DNA of 64,000 nucleotides from Bog-756 sp963829235 (GTDB lineage Bacteria > Actinomycetota > Acidimicrobiia > Acidimicrobiales > RAAP-2): NCBI GenBank assembly GCA_963829235.1, contig CAWHIF010000003.1, forward strand, positions 310,001-374,000, in the 5' to 3' direction. How positions within the stretch are numbered: the first letter of the stretch is position 1; every line of letters begins with the position of its first letter. The position numbers and the translations under genes were made by a program. Under the pieces are notes generated by a model. It ran no database searches. It was not told the origin of the DNA and was given only the letters and a program-made list of their open reading frames with translations. Positions 46,892 through 54,946 of this stretch are shown here, piece by piece.

Positions 46892-47662
46892 CTAGTTGGC
46901 GGTAAACCGCAGGGCGCCGTCGAGCCGGATGTTCTCGCCGTTGAGGTAGGGATTCCGGACGATCGACTCCACCATCATGGCGAATTCCTCGGGGTAGCCC
47001 ATTCGCTTCGGGAACACGATCCCCTGGGCCGGATCCTCCTTGAGGTGCTCGAGGGCTCCGAGCATGAGGGGGGTACCCATCACGCCGGGTGCGATGGCGC
47101 ACACCCGGACTCCGATCGGCGCCAGGTCCCGAGCCATCGGCAGCGTCATGCCCAGGATGGCCGCCTTCGCCGCGCCGTAGGCGACCTGCCCGCTCTTGCC
47201 CTCCATGCCTGCGATCGAGGCCGTGTTGACCACGACCCCACGCTGCCCGTTCTCGTCGGGCTCGTTCTCGCCCATTGCCGCGGCCACGAGCCGCGACACG
47301 TTGAACGTACCGACCGCATTCATCTCCATCGTCTTGGTGAAGGATTCCTTGTCGTGGGGAATCCCGCCGCGACGCACTATCCGAGAGCCGCCAACCCCGC
47401 CACCAGCCACGTTCACCAGGATCGACAGCGGGCCGAGGGACCGCGCCGACTGGATCGCTCCGCCGACGGCGTCGTCGTCGTTCACGTCTCCGCTCACCGC
47501 CATGGTGTTGTCCCCAAGCTCCTTCACCAGCTGGCCGGCCCGATCGGCATCCAGGTCGAACACGGCCACCCGCACGCCGATGTCCACCAACCGGCGCACC
47601 GTGGCCGCCCCGAGCCCACCAGCGCCACCCGTGACGATGGCCGAACGCCCTTGCAGCTCCAT
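46892..47662 (-). CDS. SDR family 3-hydroxyacyl-CoA dehydrogenase-like protein
   Basis: Intact 256-residue SDR resembling HSD10/type II hydroxyacyl-CoA dehydrogenases: 'SAIVTGGAGGLGAATVRRLV', 'VAVFDLDADRAGQLVKELGD', 'ILVNVAGGGVGGSRIV', 'QVAYGAAKAAILGMTLPMAR', 'PKRMGYPEEFAMMVESIVRN'. The Asp after strand 2 indicates NAD. The long insertion after the NAG-like strand and the 'FPKRMGYPEEFA' region are typical of that group. It would supply the 3-ketoacyl-CoA used by the thiolase that follows it. It is divergent from an aldehyde dehydrogenase. Confidence 0.9.
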   Translation of the reverse strand: MELQGRSAIVTGGAGGLGAATVRRLVDIGVRVAVFDLDADRAGQLVKELGDNTMAVSGDVNDDDAVGGAIQSARSLGPLSILVNVAGGGVGGSRIVRRGGIPHDKESFTKTMEMNAVGTFNVSRLVAAAMGENEPDENGQRGVVVNTASIAGMEGKSGQVAYGAAKAAILGMTLPMARDLAPIGVRVCAIAPGVMGTPLMLGALEHLKEDPAQGIVFPKRMGYPEEFAMMVESIVRNPYLNGENIRLDGALRFTAN

Positions 47663-47726
47663 CAGATGGTCCCTTTCCTACGTTCCCACTGCGACCGGTC
47701 CTGGCTTTACGATAATGGTGCTCTGC

Positions 47727-47738
47727 GTTGTCTACAAC
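47727..47738. promoter_or_regulatory. Palindrome GTTGT-CT-ACAAC in a divergent promoter region
   Basis: Perfect 5-bp arms with a 2-bp centre lie in the 151-bp gap between the divergent SDR (start 47662) and aldehyde dehydrogenase (start 47814) genes, in AT-richer sequence. A dimeric regulator site is plausible from its form and place only. Confidence 0.35.
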
Positions 47739-47813
47739 TCGACTTCCGGTAAGGTTGCCAAAAGAAGGTCCCCTCAACGAAATGTTGTTATCGGACACGC
47801 GGGAGGAGAGGAG

Positions 47814-49301
47814 ATGGCCGTGGCTGAGACGCCGAAGGTGCACCCAGAGTCGAGGCTGCTGATCGACGGGAAACTCGTCGACGCCGGGACGGGGAAGACG
47901 TTCGAGAATGTGAACCCGGCAACCGAGGAGGTGCTCGGCCAGGTTGCCGATGCATCACCCGAGGACATGGAACGTGCCATCGCCGCCGCCCGGAGGGCAT
48001 TCGACGAAACGGACTGGTCCACGGACCGCGCCTTCCGACAGCAGTGCCTCCGCCAGCTACAGCAGGCGCTCCAGGCCGAGCGGGAGGAGCTGCGGGAACA
48101 GCTGATCCTGGAGGTCGGCTGCCCTCGCATGCTCACACTCGGTCCACAGCTGGATGCCCCACTCGACGGTGCGCTCAGCTACCCGATCCAGCTCATCGAG
48201 GAGTACGGCTGGGAGACCGACCTCCCCGATGCCGTCGACTTCCGCGGGACCAACAGCTCACGCCGCATCATCAAGGAACCGGTCGGTGTGGTCGGGGCCA
48301 TCGTCCCGTGGAACTATCCATTTGAGGTCGGGATCACCAAGGTGGCTCAGGCCCTGGCCACAGGCAATACTGTGGTGCTCAAGCCGGCACCCGACACCCC
48401 CTGGAACGCGACACTGCTGGGTCGCCTGGTAGCCGAGCAGACCGACATCCCTCCGGGCGTCCTCAATGTCGTCACCTCGTCGGACCACATGGTCGGCGAA
48501 CAGCTCACACTGTCGCCGCAGGTCGACCTCATCTCCTTCACCGGCTCGACCGCGGTCGGAAAGCGGATCATGGAGAAGGGCGCGGCCACGCTCAAACGCC
48601 TCTTTCTGGAGCTCGGGGGGAAATCGGCGACGATCGTCCTCGACGACGCCGATTTCTCGACGGCCCTGCTCTCGGGACTTGCAGTCTGTTCCCACGCCGG
48701 GCAGGGGTGTGCCATTCCCACCCGGATGCTGCTGCCCCGTTCCCGCTACGAGGAAGGGGTCGAATTCCTGTCGTCCATCATGCCAGGGCTGCCCTACGGC
48801 GATCCCCAGCGGCCCGATGTGATCATGGGGCCGCTCATCTCCGAGAAGCAGCGCTCCCGGGTCCTCGGCTACATCGAGAAGGGGGTGGAGGAGGGTGCGA
48901 CCCTGGCCCTCGGAGGGAGCCGCCCGAGCGATCAGCCTCGGGGATGGTATGTGGAACCGACCTTGTTCACCAACGTCGACAACTCGATGACCATCGCCCA
49001 GGAGGAGATCTTCGGACCGGTTCTGGCGGTGATCCCGTTCGATGATGACGACGACGCCGTGAGGATCGCCAACGACAGCAACTACGGCCTGGCCGGCATG
49101 GTGGCATCGGGATCGCTTGACCGTTCGATGGCGGTGGCGCAACGGATCCGTGCCGGCGTGCTGAGCGTCAACGGTGGGTCGTTCTACAGCCCGGATGTCC
49201 CGTTCGGTGGCTACAAGGACAGCGGCATCGGCCGTCAGAACGGGACCGCCGGATTTGACCAGTACCTCGAGACCAAGGCACTGGCCTGGCCCGCCGGCTG
49301 A
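47814..49301 (+). CDS. Aldehyde dehydrogenase (NAD(P)-dependent)
   Basis: Intact 495-residue ALDH. Features are 'GVVGAIVPWNYPFEVGITKV', 'DLISFTGSTAVGKRIMEKGA', 'KRLFLELGGKSATIVL' (general-base Glu), 'SHAGQGCAIPTRMLLP' (catalytic Cys in GQGC), 'AQEEIFGPVLAVIPFDDDDD' and 'FGGYKDSGIGRQNGTAGFDQ'. ATG 47814 lies just after GGAGGAGAGG. Close general models oxidise aliphatic or aromatic aldehydes; in this cluster it could act on an aldehyde made by side-chain cleavage or by P450/alcohol dehydrogenase steps. Confidence 0.93.
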   Translation: MAVAETPKVHPESRLLIDGKLVDAGTGKTFENVNPATEEVLGQVADASPEDMERAIAAARRAFDETDWSTDRAFRQQCLRQLQQALQAEREELREQLILEVGCPRMLTLGPQLDAPLDGALSYPIQLIEEYGWETDLPDAVDFRGTNSSRRIIKEPVGVVGAIVPWNYPFEVGITKVAQALATGNTVVLKPAPDTPWNATLLGRLVAEQTDIPPGVLNVVTSSDHMVGEQLTLSPQVDLISFTGSTAVGKRIMEKGAATLKRLFLELGGKSATIVLDDADFSTALLSGLAVCSHAGQGCAIPTRMLLPRSRYEEGVEFLSSIMPGLPYGDPQRPDVIMGPLISEKQRSRVLGYIEKGVEEGATLALGGSRPSDQPRGWYVEPTLFTNVDNSMTIAQEEIFGPVLAVIPFDDDDDAVRIANDSNYGLAGMVASGSLDRSMAVAQRIRAGVLSVNGGSFYSPDVPFGGYKDSGIGRQNGTAGFDQYLETKALAWPAG

Positions 49302-49386
49302 ACCGCCTCAGAGTCGGCGCACCACTGTCGAACCGCCAGCGTTCCTACGGAGAGGCAGGCTGGCCGTGCACGCTTCTGCTCGGCCT

Positions 49387-49455
49387 TGCGGTCCTTCTGC
49401 GGTGCGGTCCTTCTGCGGTGCGGTCCTTCTGCGGTGCGGTCCTTCTGCGGTGCGG
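49387..49455. repeat. 16-bp tandem repeat (4 copies plus a part)
   Basis: The unit TGCGGTCCTTCTGCGG begins at 49387, 49403, 49419 and 49435, followed by a partial TGCGG. All four full copies are identical. The array lies in the gene-free gap after the aldehyde dehydrogenase. Confidence 0.95.
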
Positions 49456-49480
49456 GGCTCGGGGTCGGACCACAGTGGTG

Positions 49481-49593
49481 TCTTCAATTTTCGGAATTGG
49501 CCTAATTATCGGCTGTGGGCGATAGATGTGCCGTTTCGGTCATCAGAACGATCGGCTGTGGGCGATAAATCGGGCAATTCTGAAAATTGAAGA
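49481..49593. repeat. 113-bp MITE-like element with terminal inverted and internal direct repeats
   Basis: Left end TCTTCAATTTTCGGAATTGG (49481-49500) and right end 49573-49593 are near-perfect inverted repeats (TCTTCAATTTTC-a-GAATTGCC when complemented). Inside are two identical 17-bp direct copies of ATCGGCTGTGGGCGATA, at 49508-49524 and 49551-49567. The element is strikingly AT-rich at its ends compared with its surroundings and has no coding capacity. This structure fits a miniature inverted-repeat element or a large cruciform; no clear target-site duplication was found. Confidence 0.6.
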
Positions 49594-49660
49594 TGGCAAG
49601 GGGGGTTGCCGGTCCCGGGGAGCCGGCCTCGGCCCACCCGACGGCTGGCCCACAGGGCGG

Positions 49661-49820
49661 CCGGTCCCGACCTGGAAGGGGTGGTCCCGACATCGAAGAG
49701 GTGGTCCCGACCTGGAAGGGGTGGTCCCGACCTGGAAGCGCCGGTCCCGACCTGGAAGGGGTGGTCCCGACCTGGAAGGGGTGGTCCCGACCTGGAAGGG
49801 GTGGTCCCGACCTGGAAGAG
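49661..49820. repeat. 20-bp tandem repeat (8 copies)
   Basis: The unit GTGGTCCCGACCTGGAAGGG repeats exactly every 20 bases from 49661 to 49820. The first and fifth copies begin CC, the second has 'catcgaagag', and the eighth ends 'aagag'. Each copy contains GGTC-CC-GACC, a small inverted repeat. The array abuts the hairpin that ends the IPT/TIG gene. Confidence 0.95.
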
Positions 49821-49848
49821 GACCGGGGGCGCACGGCCCCCGGTCCTC
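49818..49848 (-). terminator. Strong hairpin terminator of the IPT/TIG gene
   Basis: A perfect 13-bp GC-rich stem, GAGGACCGGGGGC (49818-49830) with its complement at 49836-49848, closes a five-base loop. It starts 27 bp beyond the stop of the minus-strand IPT/TIG gene. Its outer arm overlaps the last 20-bp tandem repeat. Confidence 0.75.
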
Positions 49849-49874
49849 TCTCGTACACAACTGGCTGGTGCGGT

Positions 49875-51896
49875 TCAGCCCGCGGTGACCCCCACCACCG
49901 GCTGGTTGAGGACGATGTCCCCGGCCGAACCGTCGAAGGCGGCGGAGCCGTAGTTGAAGATGCCACCGTCGGAGGCGGCCAGCCAGTAGCCACCGCCGTT
50001 CGGGTTGGCGGCGATGCCCACCACCGGCTTGTTCAAGGTGATGTTGCCGGCCGAGCCGTAGAAGGAGGCGTCCCCGAAGGAGAACACCCCGCCGTCCGCG
50101 GCCACGAGCCAGTAGCCACCGCCGTCAGGGGTGGCGGCGATGCCCACCACCGGCTGGTTGAGGTGGGTGCCGCCCATGGAGCCGTAGTAGGCGGCGTCCC
50201 CGAAGGAGAACACCCCGCCGTCAGAGGCCACTTCCCAGTAGCCGCCGCCGTCGGGGGTGGAGGCGATGCCGACCACGGGGGCGTTGAGCACGGTGCCGCC
50301 CATGGACCCGTGGAAGAGGGCGTCCCCGAAGGAGAACACCCCGCCGTCGGAGGCCACTTCCCAGTAGCCGAACCCGCTCGGGGTGGACGCGATGCCCACC
50401 ACCGGCTTGTTCAAGGGGGTGCCGCCCATGGAGCCGAAGAAGGAGGCGTCCCCGTAGGAGAAGACCCCGCCGTCAGAGGCCACCAGCCAGTAGCCGGCGG
50501 CATCGGGGGTGGCAGCCACCCCCACCACCGGCTTGTTCAAGGTGATGGCGCCGGCCGAGCCCTCGAAGGGGGCGTTCCCGTAGTTGAAGATGCCGCCGTC
50601 GGCCGCAGCCAGCCAGTAGCCGGTGTTGTAGCTGAACCGGTCCTGGGAGCTCGTGACCGAGGTGCCCTTGGCGTTCTTGACCGTCACATCGACCACACCG
50701 GTGCCGGCCGGTGACGTGGCCGTGATGGAGGTGGCCGAGTCGACGTTGAAGGCGGTGGCCGGGGTGGACCCGAAGTCGACCGCCGAAGCCCCGGTCAGCT
50801 GCTCACCGGTGATGGTCACCGAGGTGCCACCGGCCGGAGGACCGATCCTCGGGCTGACCCCGGTCACGATGGGACCGTTGGTATAGGTGAACTGGTCACC
50901 CGCACTGGTGGCCGAGGTCCCGTTCGGGGAGGTCACCACGACATTGACCGTGGAGCCGGCCGTGCCCGCCGGGGCCACCGCGGTGATGACGCCGGGAGCC
51001 ACGGCGGTGAAGCTGGTGGCCGCCTTGGACCCGAACATGACCTTGGTCGGGCTGGTCAGGTTGGAGCCGTGGATGGTCACGGTGCTCCCACCGGCCACCG
51101 GGCCGGCGTTCGGGAGCACGGCGTTGACGATGGGGGTGATCACACCGATGGTGGTCGAGGCCAGGGGCTGGAAGACGTACGGCGGGGGTGAGCTCGGCGT
51201 GCCGCTGAACACCCCGGACGGGTAGGAGACCGCGGTGAGAACACCGATGCTCTCAACGTTGTCGGTGTAGTCATACTCGCTGACAGTCGGCTGGATCGAG
51301 CTTCCGACTGCCCCGGTTGCCTTGAAGGACGCGCTCCAACTGGGAACGGTCAGCGTCCCACCACCGGCAAAATGGGTGGGCCCGGTGTCCACCTCGAAGT
51401 AGGGAGTCGAGGTGGAACCGAGGAACGTGGACGAATGGGGCGTTGCCGTGCAGTTCGAACTGGCGCCCGTGCAGTAGGTCACGTCGTAGGCACCGTGGGT
51501 GGTGACACCCTTGTTCACGAACGTCCACGTGAGGCCGGTCGAGAGACTGCCGGCTACGTACGTGGCGCCGGACGGGACGGGAATGACGGTCTCGAGCCCG
51601 GTGGTGTACCCGATTGTCAAGCCGGAGAGCGAAGCCGGAACAGGCTCGGTGTTGGAACCGACCGACATCGTGTAGGTGGCATTCGGAGCCGCCAGTGCCG
51701 GCTGGGTGATGTTCGTCGTGAGCGAGGCAGGGACGAAGAGACTGAACGTCGATGCGTACGAGGCGAAATTCTCCGTCACCGGTGACGCCGAGGCCGGAGC
51801 GGCACCGAGCGGCAACACTGCGAAGGCACTGGCCGCGAGCAGTAGCGGGCCTCCGATGGAGGCCAGTCGTATGAATGCTGATCGTCTTGCTCTCAT
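49875..51896 (-). CDS. Secreted IPT/TIG protein with six 42-residue beta-repeat units
   Basis: 673 residues, exported: 'RLASIGGPLLLAASAFAVLP' then 'APASAS'. Residues about 40-240 have no recognised domain and contain one likely disulfide loop (YCTGASSNCT). Two IPT/TIG Ig-like domains follow ('GPVAGGSTVTIHGSNL', 'GPPAGGTSVTITGEQL'). The last 250 residues are six repeats of about 42 residues with 'GYWEVASDGGVFSFGDA-FYGSMGG---L-PVVGIA-TPDG'. These repeats are typical of Acidimicrobiales surface proteins, probably a beta-propeller-like or stacked structure. There is no sortase or membrane anchor. ATG 51896 follows GAGG; an upstream TTG is less likely. Confidence 0.88.
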   Translation of the reverse strand: MRARRSAFIRLASIGGPLLLAASAFAVLPLGAAPASASPVTENFASYASTFSLFVPASLTTNITQPALAAPNATYTMSVGSNTEPVPASLSGLTIGYTTGLETVIPVPSGATYVAGSLSTGLTWTFVNKGVTTHGAYDVTYCTGASSNCTATPHSSTFLGSTSTPYFEVDTGPTHFAGGGTLTVPSWSASFKATGAVGSSIQPTVSEYDYTDNVESIGVLTAVSYPSGVFSGTPSSPPPYVFQPLASTTIGVITPIVNAVLPNAGPVAGGSTVTIHGSNLTSPTKVMFGSKAATSFTAVAPGVITAVAPAGTAGSTVNVVVTSPNGTSATSAGDQFTYTNGPIVTGVSPRIGPPAGGTSVTITGEQLTGASAVDFGSTPATAFNVDSATSITATSPAGTGVVDVTVKNAKGTSVTSSQDRFSYNTGYWLAAADGGIFNYGNAPFEGSAGAITLNKPVVGVAATPDAAGYWLVASDGGVFSYGDASFFGSMGGTPLNKPVVGIASTPSGFGYWEVASDGGVFSFGDALFHGSMGGTVLNAPVVGIASTPDGGGYWEVASDGGVFSFGDAAYYGSMGGTHLNQPVVGIAATPDGGGYWLVAADGGVFSFGDASFYGSAGNITLNKPVVGIAANPNGGGYWLAASDGGIFNYGSAAFDGSAGDIVLNQPVVGVTAG

Positions 51897-52285
51897 GTTC
51901 CTCAACTTCCACTCGGTATTCGAATTTGATGACGTCGTTCGTGAGCTCGGCCCGGCGGATCCAACCGGGCGGGTTGCCAGCGCCGCAGCTGGCTCCAGGC
52001 CACGGGCCAGGTCATGTATTTACGGCAGTACGTGCTTCTTTCCGCCTCCCCCTGCTATCGACCCTCCCGAAAAGCCCGGCATAGTGCCGCTCTGTGGTTG
52101 CCGCGGTTGTGTGGTCGGCCTTGCAGAACTAAAGATCCCAAAAACCAGAACAGATCATTCGTAAAGTGAGAACTGCTGATTTTTAAAGCACAGATCACGT
52201 GATGTCAAGTGTTCCCTCCGGCCGCAATAACTGAGGCAAGGGGCCTTCTGTTGAAAGAACCACCCCCCTCGAATATGGTCGCCTC
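51897..52285. promoter_or_regulatory. Divergent control region, AT-rich, with possible structured leader
   Basis: 389 bp between the divergent IPT/TIG and LLM genes with no supported gene. On the minus strand (5' leader of the IPT/TIG gene) short hairpins occur, such as CCAGC-n6-GCTGG near 51980 and CCCGG-n9-CCGGG near 51955. The right half (52100-52220) is AT-rich and suits promoters. I did not recognise a known riboswitch. Confidence 0.4.
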
Positions 52286-53275
52286 GTGCTCCTGACCCTC
52301 GGCTACGACATGCGCGCCCCGGAGTTCGGCGCGTCGCCCGGCGAGCTGTATGCCGCCGCGCTCGAGCAGTGCGAGTGGGGTGAACGGGTCGGGTTTGTGT
52401 CGGCGACCTTCATGGAGCACCACGCGACCACCGACGGATACCTTCCCTCGCCCATCGTGCTGGCTGCAGCGGCGGCGGCGCGAACTCATCGGATGATCAT
52501 CACCATCGCACTCATGCTCCTGCCCCTTTATGAGCCGATCCGGGCGGCCGAGGACATCGCGGTGTTGGATCTCGTGGCCCAAGGTCGGTTGTACCTGGTC
52601 GTCGGAGGCGGATACCGCGAAGAGGAGTACGAGCAATTCGGACTCTCGATAGCTGACCGGCCTGCTCGCATGGAACACGCGGTGAAGACCTTGAAACTGG
52701 CGTGGAACGGCGAACCGTTCGACTACGAAGGCCGGACGGTCCGCGTCCTGCCGCGGCCGTACACCCCCGGAGGGCCACCGATCATCCTGGGAGGAACCTC
52801 GAAAGCGGCAGCCCGGAGAGCTGCTCGGATCGCAGACGGCTTCGTGCCGTCGACTCCGAAGTACTTCGAGACGTACCGCGAGGAGTTGGCCCGCCTCGGA
52901 AAACCCGTCCCTCCGCCGATGGGCAGGGATTCGGTGGGCCCGCTGTTCGTCCACGTCTCCAATGATCCAGAGCGGGACTGGGCCAGGATCGCTCCACACG
53001 CCCTCCACGAGATGAACGACTACGCCCAATGGGCGAAGGGGAATCCCGACTACCCCTACCAGCCGGTGCGGGATATCGACGAACTGCGAGCCTCCGGGAT
53101 GTACCTGGTGTTGACCCCGGACGAGTGCGTGGAATTCGCCCGGGCCAACGACGGACTGTTCGTCAAGCCCTTGATGGGCGGACTGGCTCCCGAACTGGGG
53201 TGGGAGAGCCTCGAGCTCATCGAATCCAAGGTGCTTCCTCACCTGGGCATGGCGCCCGCCACCTCTCCGGGATGA
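52286..53275 (+). CDS. LLM class oxidoreductase (flavin/F420-dependent)
   Basis: Intact 329-residue luciferase-like barrel: 'FVSATFMEHHATTDGYLPSP' (the EHH region typical of bacterial luciferase relatives), 'IALMLLPLYEPIRAAEDIAV', 'GRLYLVVGGGYREEEYEQFG', 'GRTVRVLPRPYTPGGPPIIL'. Members oxidise or reduce diverse substrates with FMNH2 or F420; cofactor and substrate are not evident. The start GTG 52286 lacks a strong ribosome site. A nitroreductase-like gene follows after about 90 bp and could be co-transcribed. Confidence 0.87.
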   Translation: MLLTLGYDMRAPEFGASPGELYAAALEQCEWGERVGFVSATFMEHHATTDGYLPSPIVLAAAAAARTHRMIITIALMLLPLYEPIRAAEDIAVLDLVAQGRLYLVVGGGYREEEYEQFGLSIADRPARMEHAVKTLKLAWNGEPFDYEGRTVRVLPRPYTPGGPPIILGGTSKAAARRAARIADGFVPSTPKYFETYREELARLGKPVPPPMGRDSVGPLFVHVSNDPERDWARIAPHALHEMNDYAQWAKGNPDYPYQPVRDIDELRASGMYLVLTPDECVEFARANDGLFVKPLMGGLAPELGWESLELIESKVLPHLGMAPATSPG

Positions 53276-53366
53276 GCGGCCGGGGGGCAGACGGCGGGTC
53301 GGAATCCACTGGCCCTGGCTGTATCGGATGGAAACCGGGACGGGCGTCGAGCCCGGGGGCCCGGGT

Positions 53367-54038
53367 ATGACGGGACAGATCTCCGATGTATGGGCTGTCA
53401 TGTCGACGTCGCGGACGATCCGTCGCTTCACCGACGATCCGGTCGACGATGCCACCCTGGCGCGGTGCCTCGAGGCGGCGACCTGGGCGCCATCAGGCGC
53501 CAACGCGCAGGGATGGCGTTTCGTCGTCCTCAGGTCACCGGAGCAACGGGCCGTGGTCGCCCGGGCCGCGGCCCGGGCCTTGGAGGTGATCGAACCGGTG
53601 TACGGCATGACACGCCCTGCCGATGACGATCACAGCCGCCGGGCCCGTACCAACCGTGCGACCTACGAGCTCCACGATCGAGCCGGCGAATTCACGTCCA
53701 TACTGTTCACCCAGCAGCGGTACCCATCCGCCTCGGAACTCCTCCTCGGAGGCTCGATCTTCCCGGCGATGCAGAATTTCCTGCTTGCCGCCCGGGCCCT
53801 CGGGCTCGGGGCCTGCCTCACCAGTTGGGCCTCCTACGGTGGCGAGTCACTGCTCCGCGACGCCGTCGGGGTGCCCGACGACTGGATGCTCGCCGGGCAT
53901 ATCGTCATCGGATGGCCACGGGGCAACCACGGGCCTGTTCGTCGCCGTCCTCTTGCCGAGGTCGTGTTCCTCGACCACTGGGACGAGCCGGCAACAGGGG
54001 TCGTCGGGGTCGGGCCGGACCCGTCACCCATCAACTGA
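53367..54038 (+). CDS. Nitroreductase family protein
   Basis: About 223 residues. FMN-binding features of the family are visible: 'MSTSRTIRRFTDDPVDDATL', 'ATWAPSGANAQGWRFVVLRS', 'GSIFPAMQNFLLAARALGLG', and the C-terminal 'MLAGHIVIGWPRGNHGPVRR'. Members are FMN enzymes reducing nitro groups, quinones or, in distant groups, acting on F420-like or ring systems. ATG 53367 gives the family-like start; an in-frame ATG at 53328 adds 13 Gly/Glu-rich residues. A terminator follows at 54108. Confidence 0.86.
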   Translation: MTGQISDVWAVMSTSRTIRRFTDDPVDDATLARCLEAATWAPSGANAQGWRFVVLRSPEQRAVVARAAARALEVIEPVYGMTRPADDDHSRRARTNRATYELHDRAGEFTSILFTQQRYPSASELLLGGSIFPAMQNFLLAARALGLGACLTSWASYGGESLLRDAVGVPDDWMLAGHIVIGWPRGNHGPVRRRPLAEVVFLDHWDEPATGVVGVGPDPSPIN

Positions 54039-54107
54039 CAACCGAGTCCTGTTGCCGACACGGCGTGCTGACGTCCAAGGGATTGTCGGACTGACGGAAC
54101 CCGCGAA

Positions 54108-54137
54108 GAGGCCCCCCGATCTCTACCGGGGGGCCTC
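54108..54137. terminator. Bidirectional hairpin terminator
   Basis: GAGGCCCCCCG (54108-54118) pairs perfectly with CGGGGGGCCTC (54127-54137) around an eight-base loop. It sits between the convergent nitroreductase and small secreted protein genes, so it can end transcripts from both sides. Confidence 0.8.
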
Positions 54138-54169
54138 TCGCAAACTATCTACTGAATGCTTCGTTGCTC

Positions 54170-54649
54170 CTAGTAGGTGTCCTTCCCGACATTGAAGATG
54201 TGGAGCCCGCCCTTGGCATATTCGCAGGAAACCGCCTTGTAGCTGGTTGGCCCGATCAGCTTCGTCGCCGTTCCGCCGGTGACCTTGCTGGTGGTCGTCG
54301 CCCTGGCGAGTTTCGTGTAGCCGGCCTTGGTCGGGCAGCTGGCATCCGAACTCGTCACGTAACTGGTCGACTCAATCGTCGTCAAGCCGGTAGCCCACTT
54401 GATGGTGGCGGTGCCCTTTTTCGTCGTCGTGTTCACCTTGGGTGTGATCGTCCCGTGGGACCCGGTCTGGCTCACATCGCTGCCCGAGCACCCGGTGGCG
54501 CTCTGAGACGATGTGTTGCCCGTAAGCGACGTGCATGTCACCGTGAGCTGCGCGGCACCGGCCACGTTCCCGGGGATGACCACCGCAGCCAGCGTGGCCG
54601 AACCGGCCAGGGCTGCGCAGACCAAGAGTCGGGATAGGTGATGTCTCAT
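54170..54649 (-). CDS. Small secreted protein, unknown function
   Basis: 159 residues with a clear signal peptide ('LLVCAALAGSATLAAVVIPG', cleavage near 'VAGAAQ'). The mature part is Thr/Ser/Gly-rich with five cysteines (in 'TVTCTSLTG', 'SATGCSGSD', 'DASCPTKAG', 'AVSCEYAKG'), probably disulfide-bonded beta-strands. No family was recognised, although similar small secreted proteins are common in actinobacteria. ATG 54649 is preceded by a GGGGGAC site. It is flanked by a terminator downstream and a 13-bp inverted repeat upstream. Confidence 0.8.
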   Translation of the reverse strand: MRHHLSRLLVCAALAGSATLAAVVIPGNVAGAAQLTVTCTSLTGNTSSQSATGCSGSDVSQTGSHGTITPKVNTTTKKGTATIKWATGLTTIESTSYVTSSDASCPTKAGYTKLARATTTSKVTGGTATKLIGPTSYKAVSCEYAKGGLHIFNVGKDTY

Positions 54650-54795
54650 GTAAGTCCCCCTTTTTGGGAATTGGCTCGTGGAACTGACTGCCCCACGTGG
54701 TGTCATAACGCTATATCAGAACGAACAGAGGATCATTCCGTTACAGGGAAGGCACCATTCCTGTGAACAGAGTCATCCTTCGGCTGCAAGAAAGT

Positions 54796-54824
54796 CGTGA
54801 TTCTGACGGGTCGTCAGAATCACG
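54796..54824. promoter_or_regulatory. Perfect 13-bp inverted repeat with 3-base loop
   Basis: CGTGATTCTGACG (54796-54808) and CGTCAGAATCACG (54812-54824) are perfect complements around GGT. The site is 122 bp beyond the stop of the GGDEF-EAL gene and about 150 bp upstream of the small secreted protein gene, both on the minus strand. It may be the terminator of the former (its moderate GC and following 'acttt' fit weakly) or an operator for the latter. No other gene is supported in 54650-54946. Confidence 0.6.
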
Positions 54825-54946
54825 GAGCGGGCGGGCATCCGCCCAGTGTGCGATGCATTTCCGATGGATGCCGGCTTGTCGAAGCCCACTCCGCCCGAGG
54901 CGACGTGCCCGCCACGACTCTCTCGACCCGAGGACGATTCCCGCAT

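Noticed and set aside
49587..50714. A 375-residue plus-strand frame with repeated His/Gly/Val motifs
   Set aside because: Its repeats are the antisense of the 20-bp array and of the 42-residue repeats of the IPT/TIG gene on the other strand.
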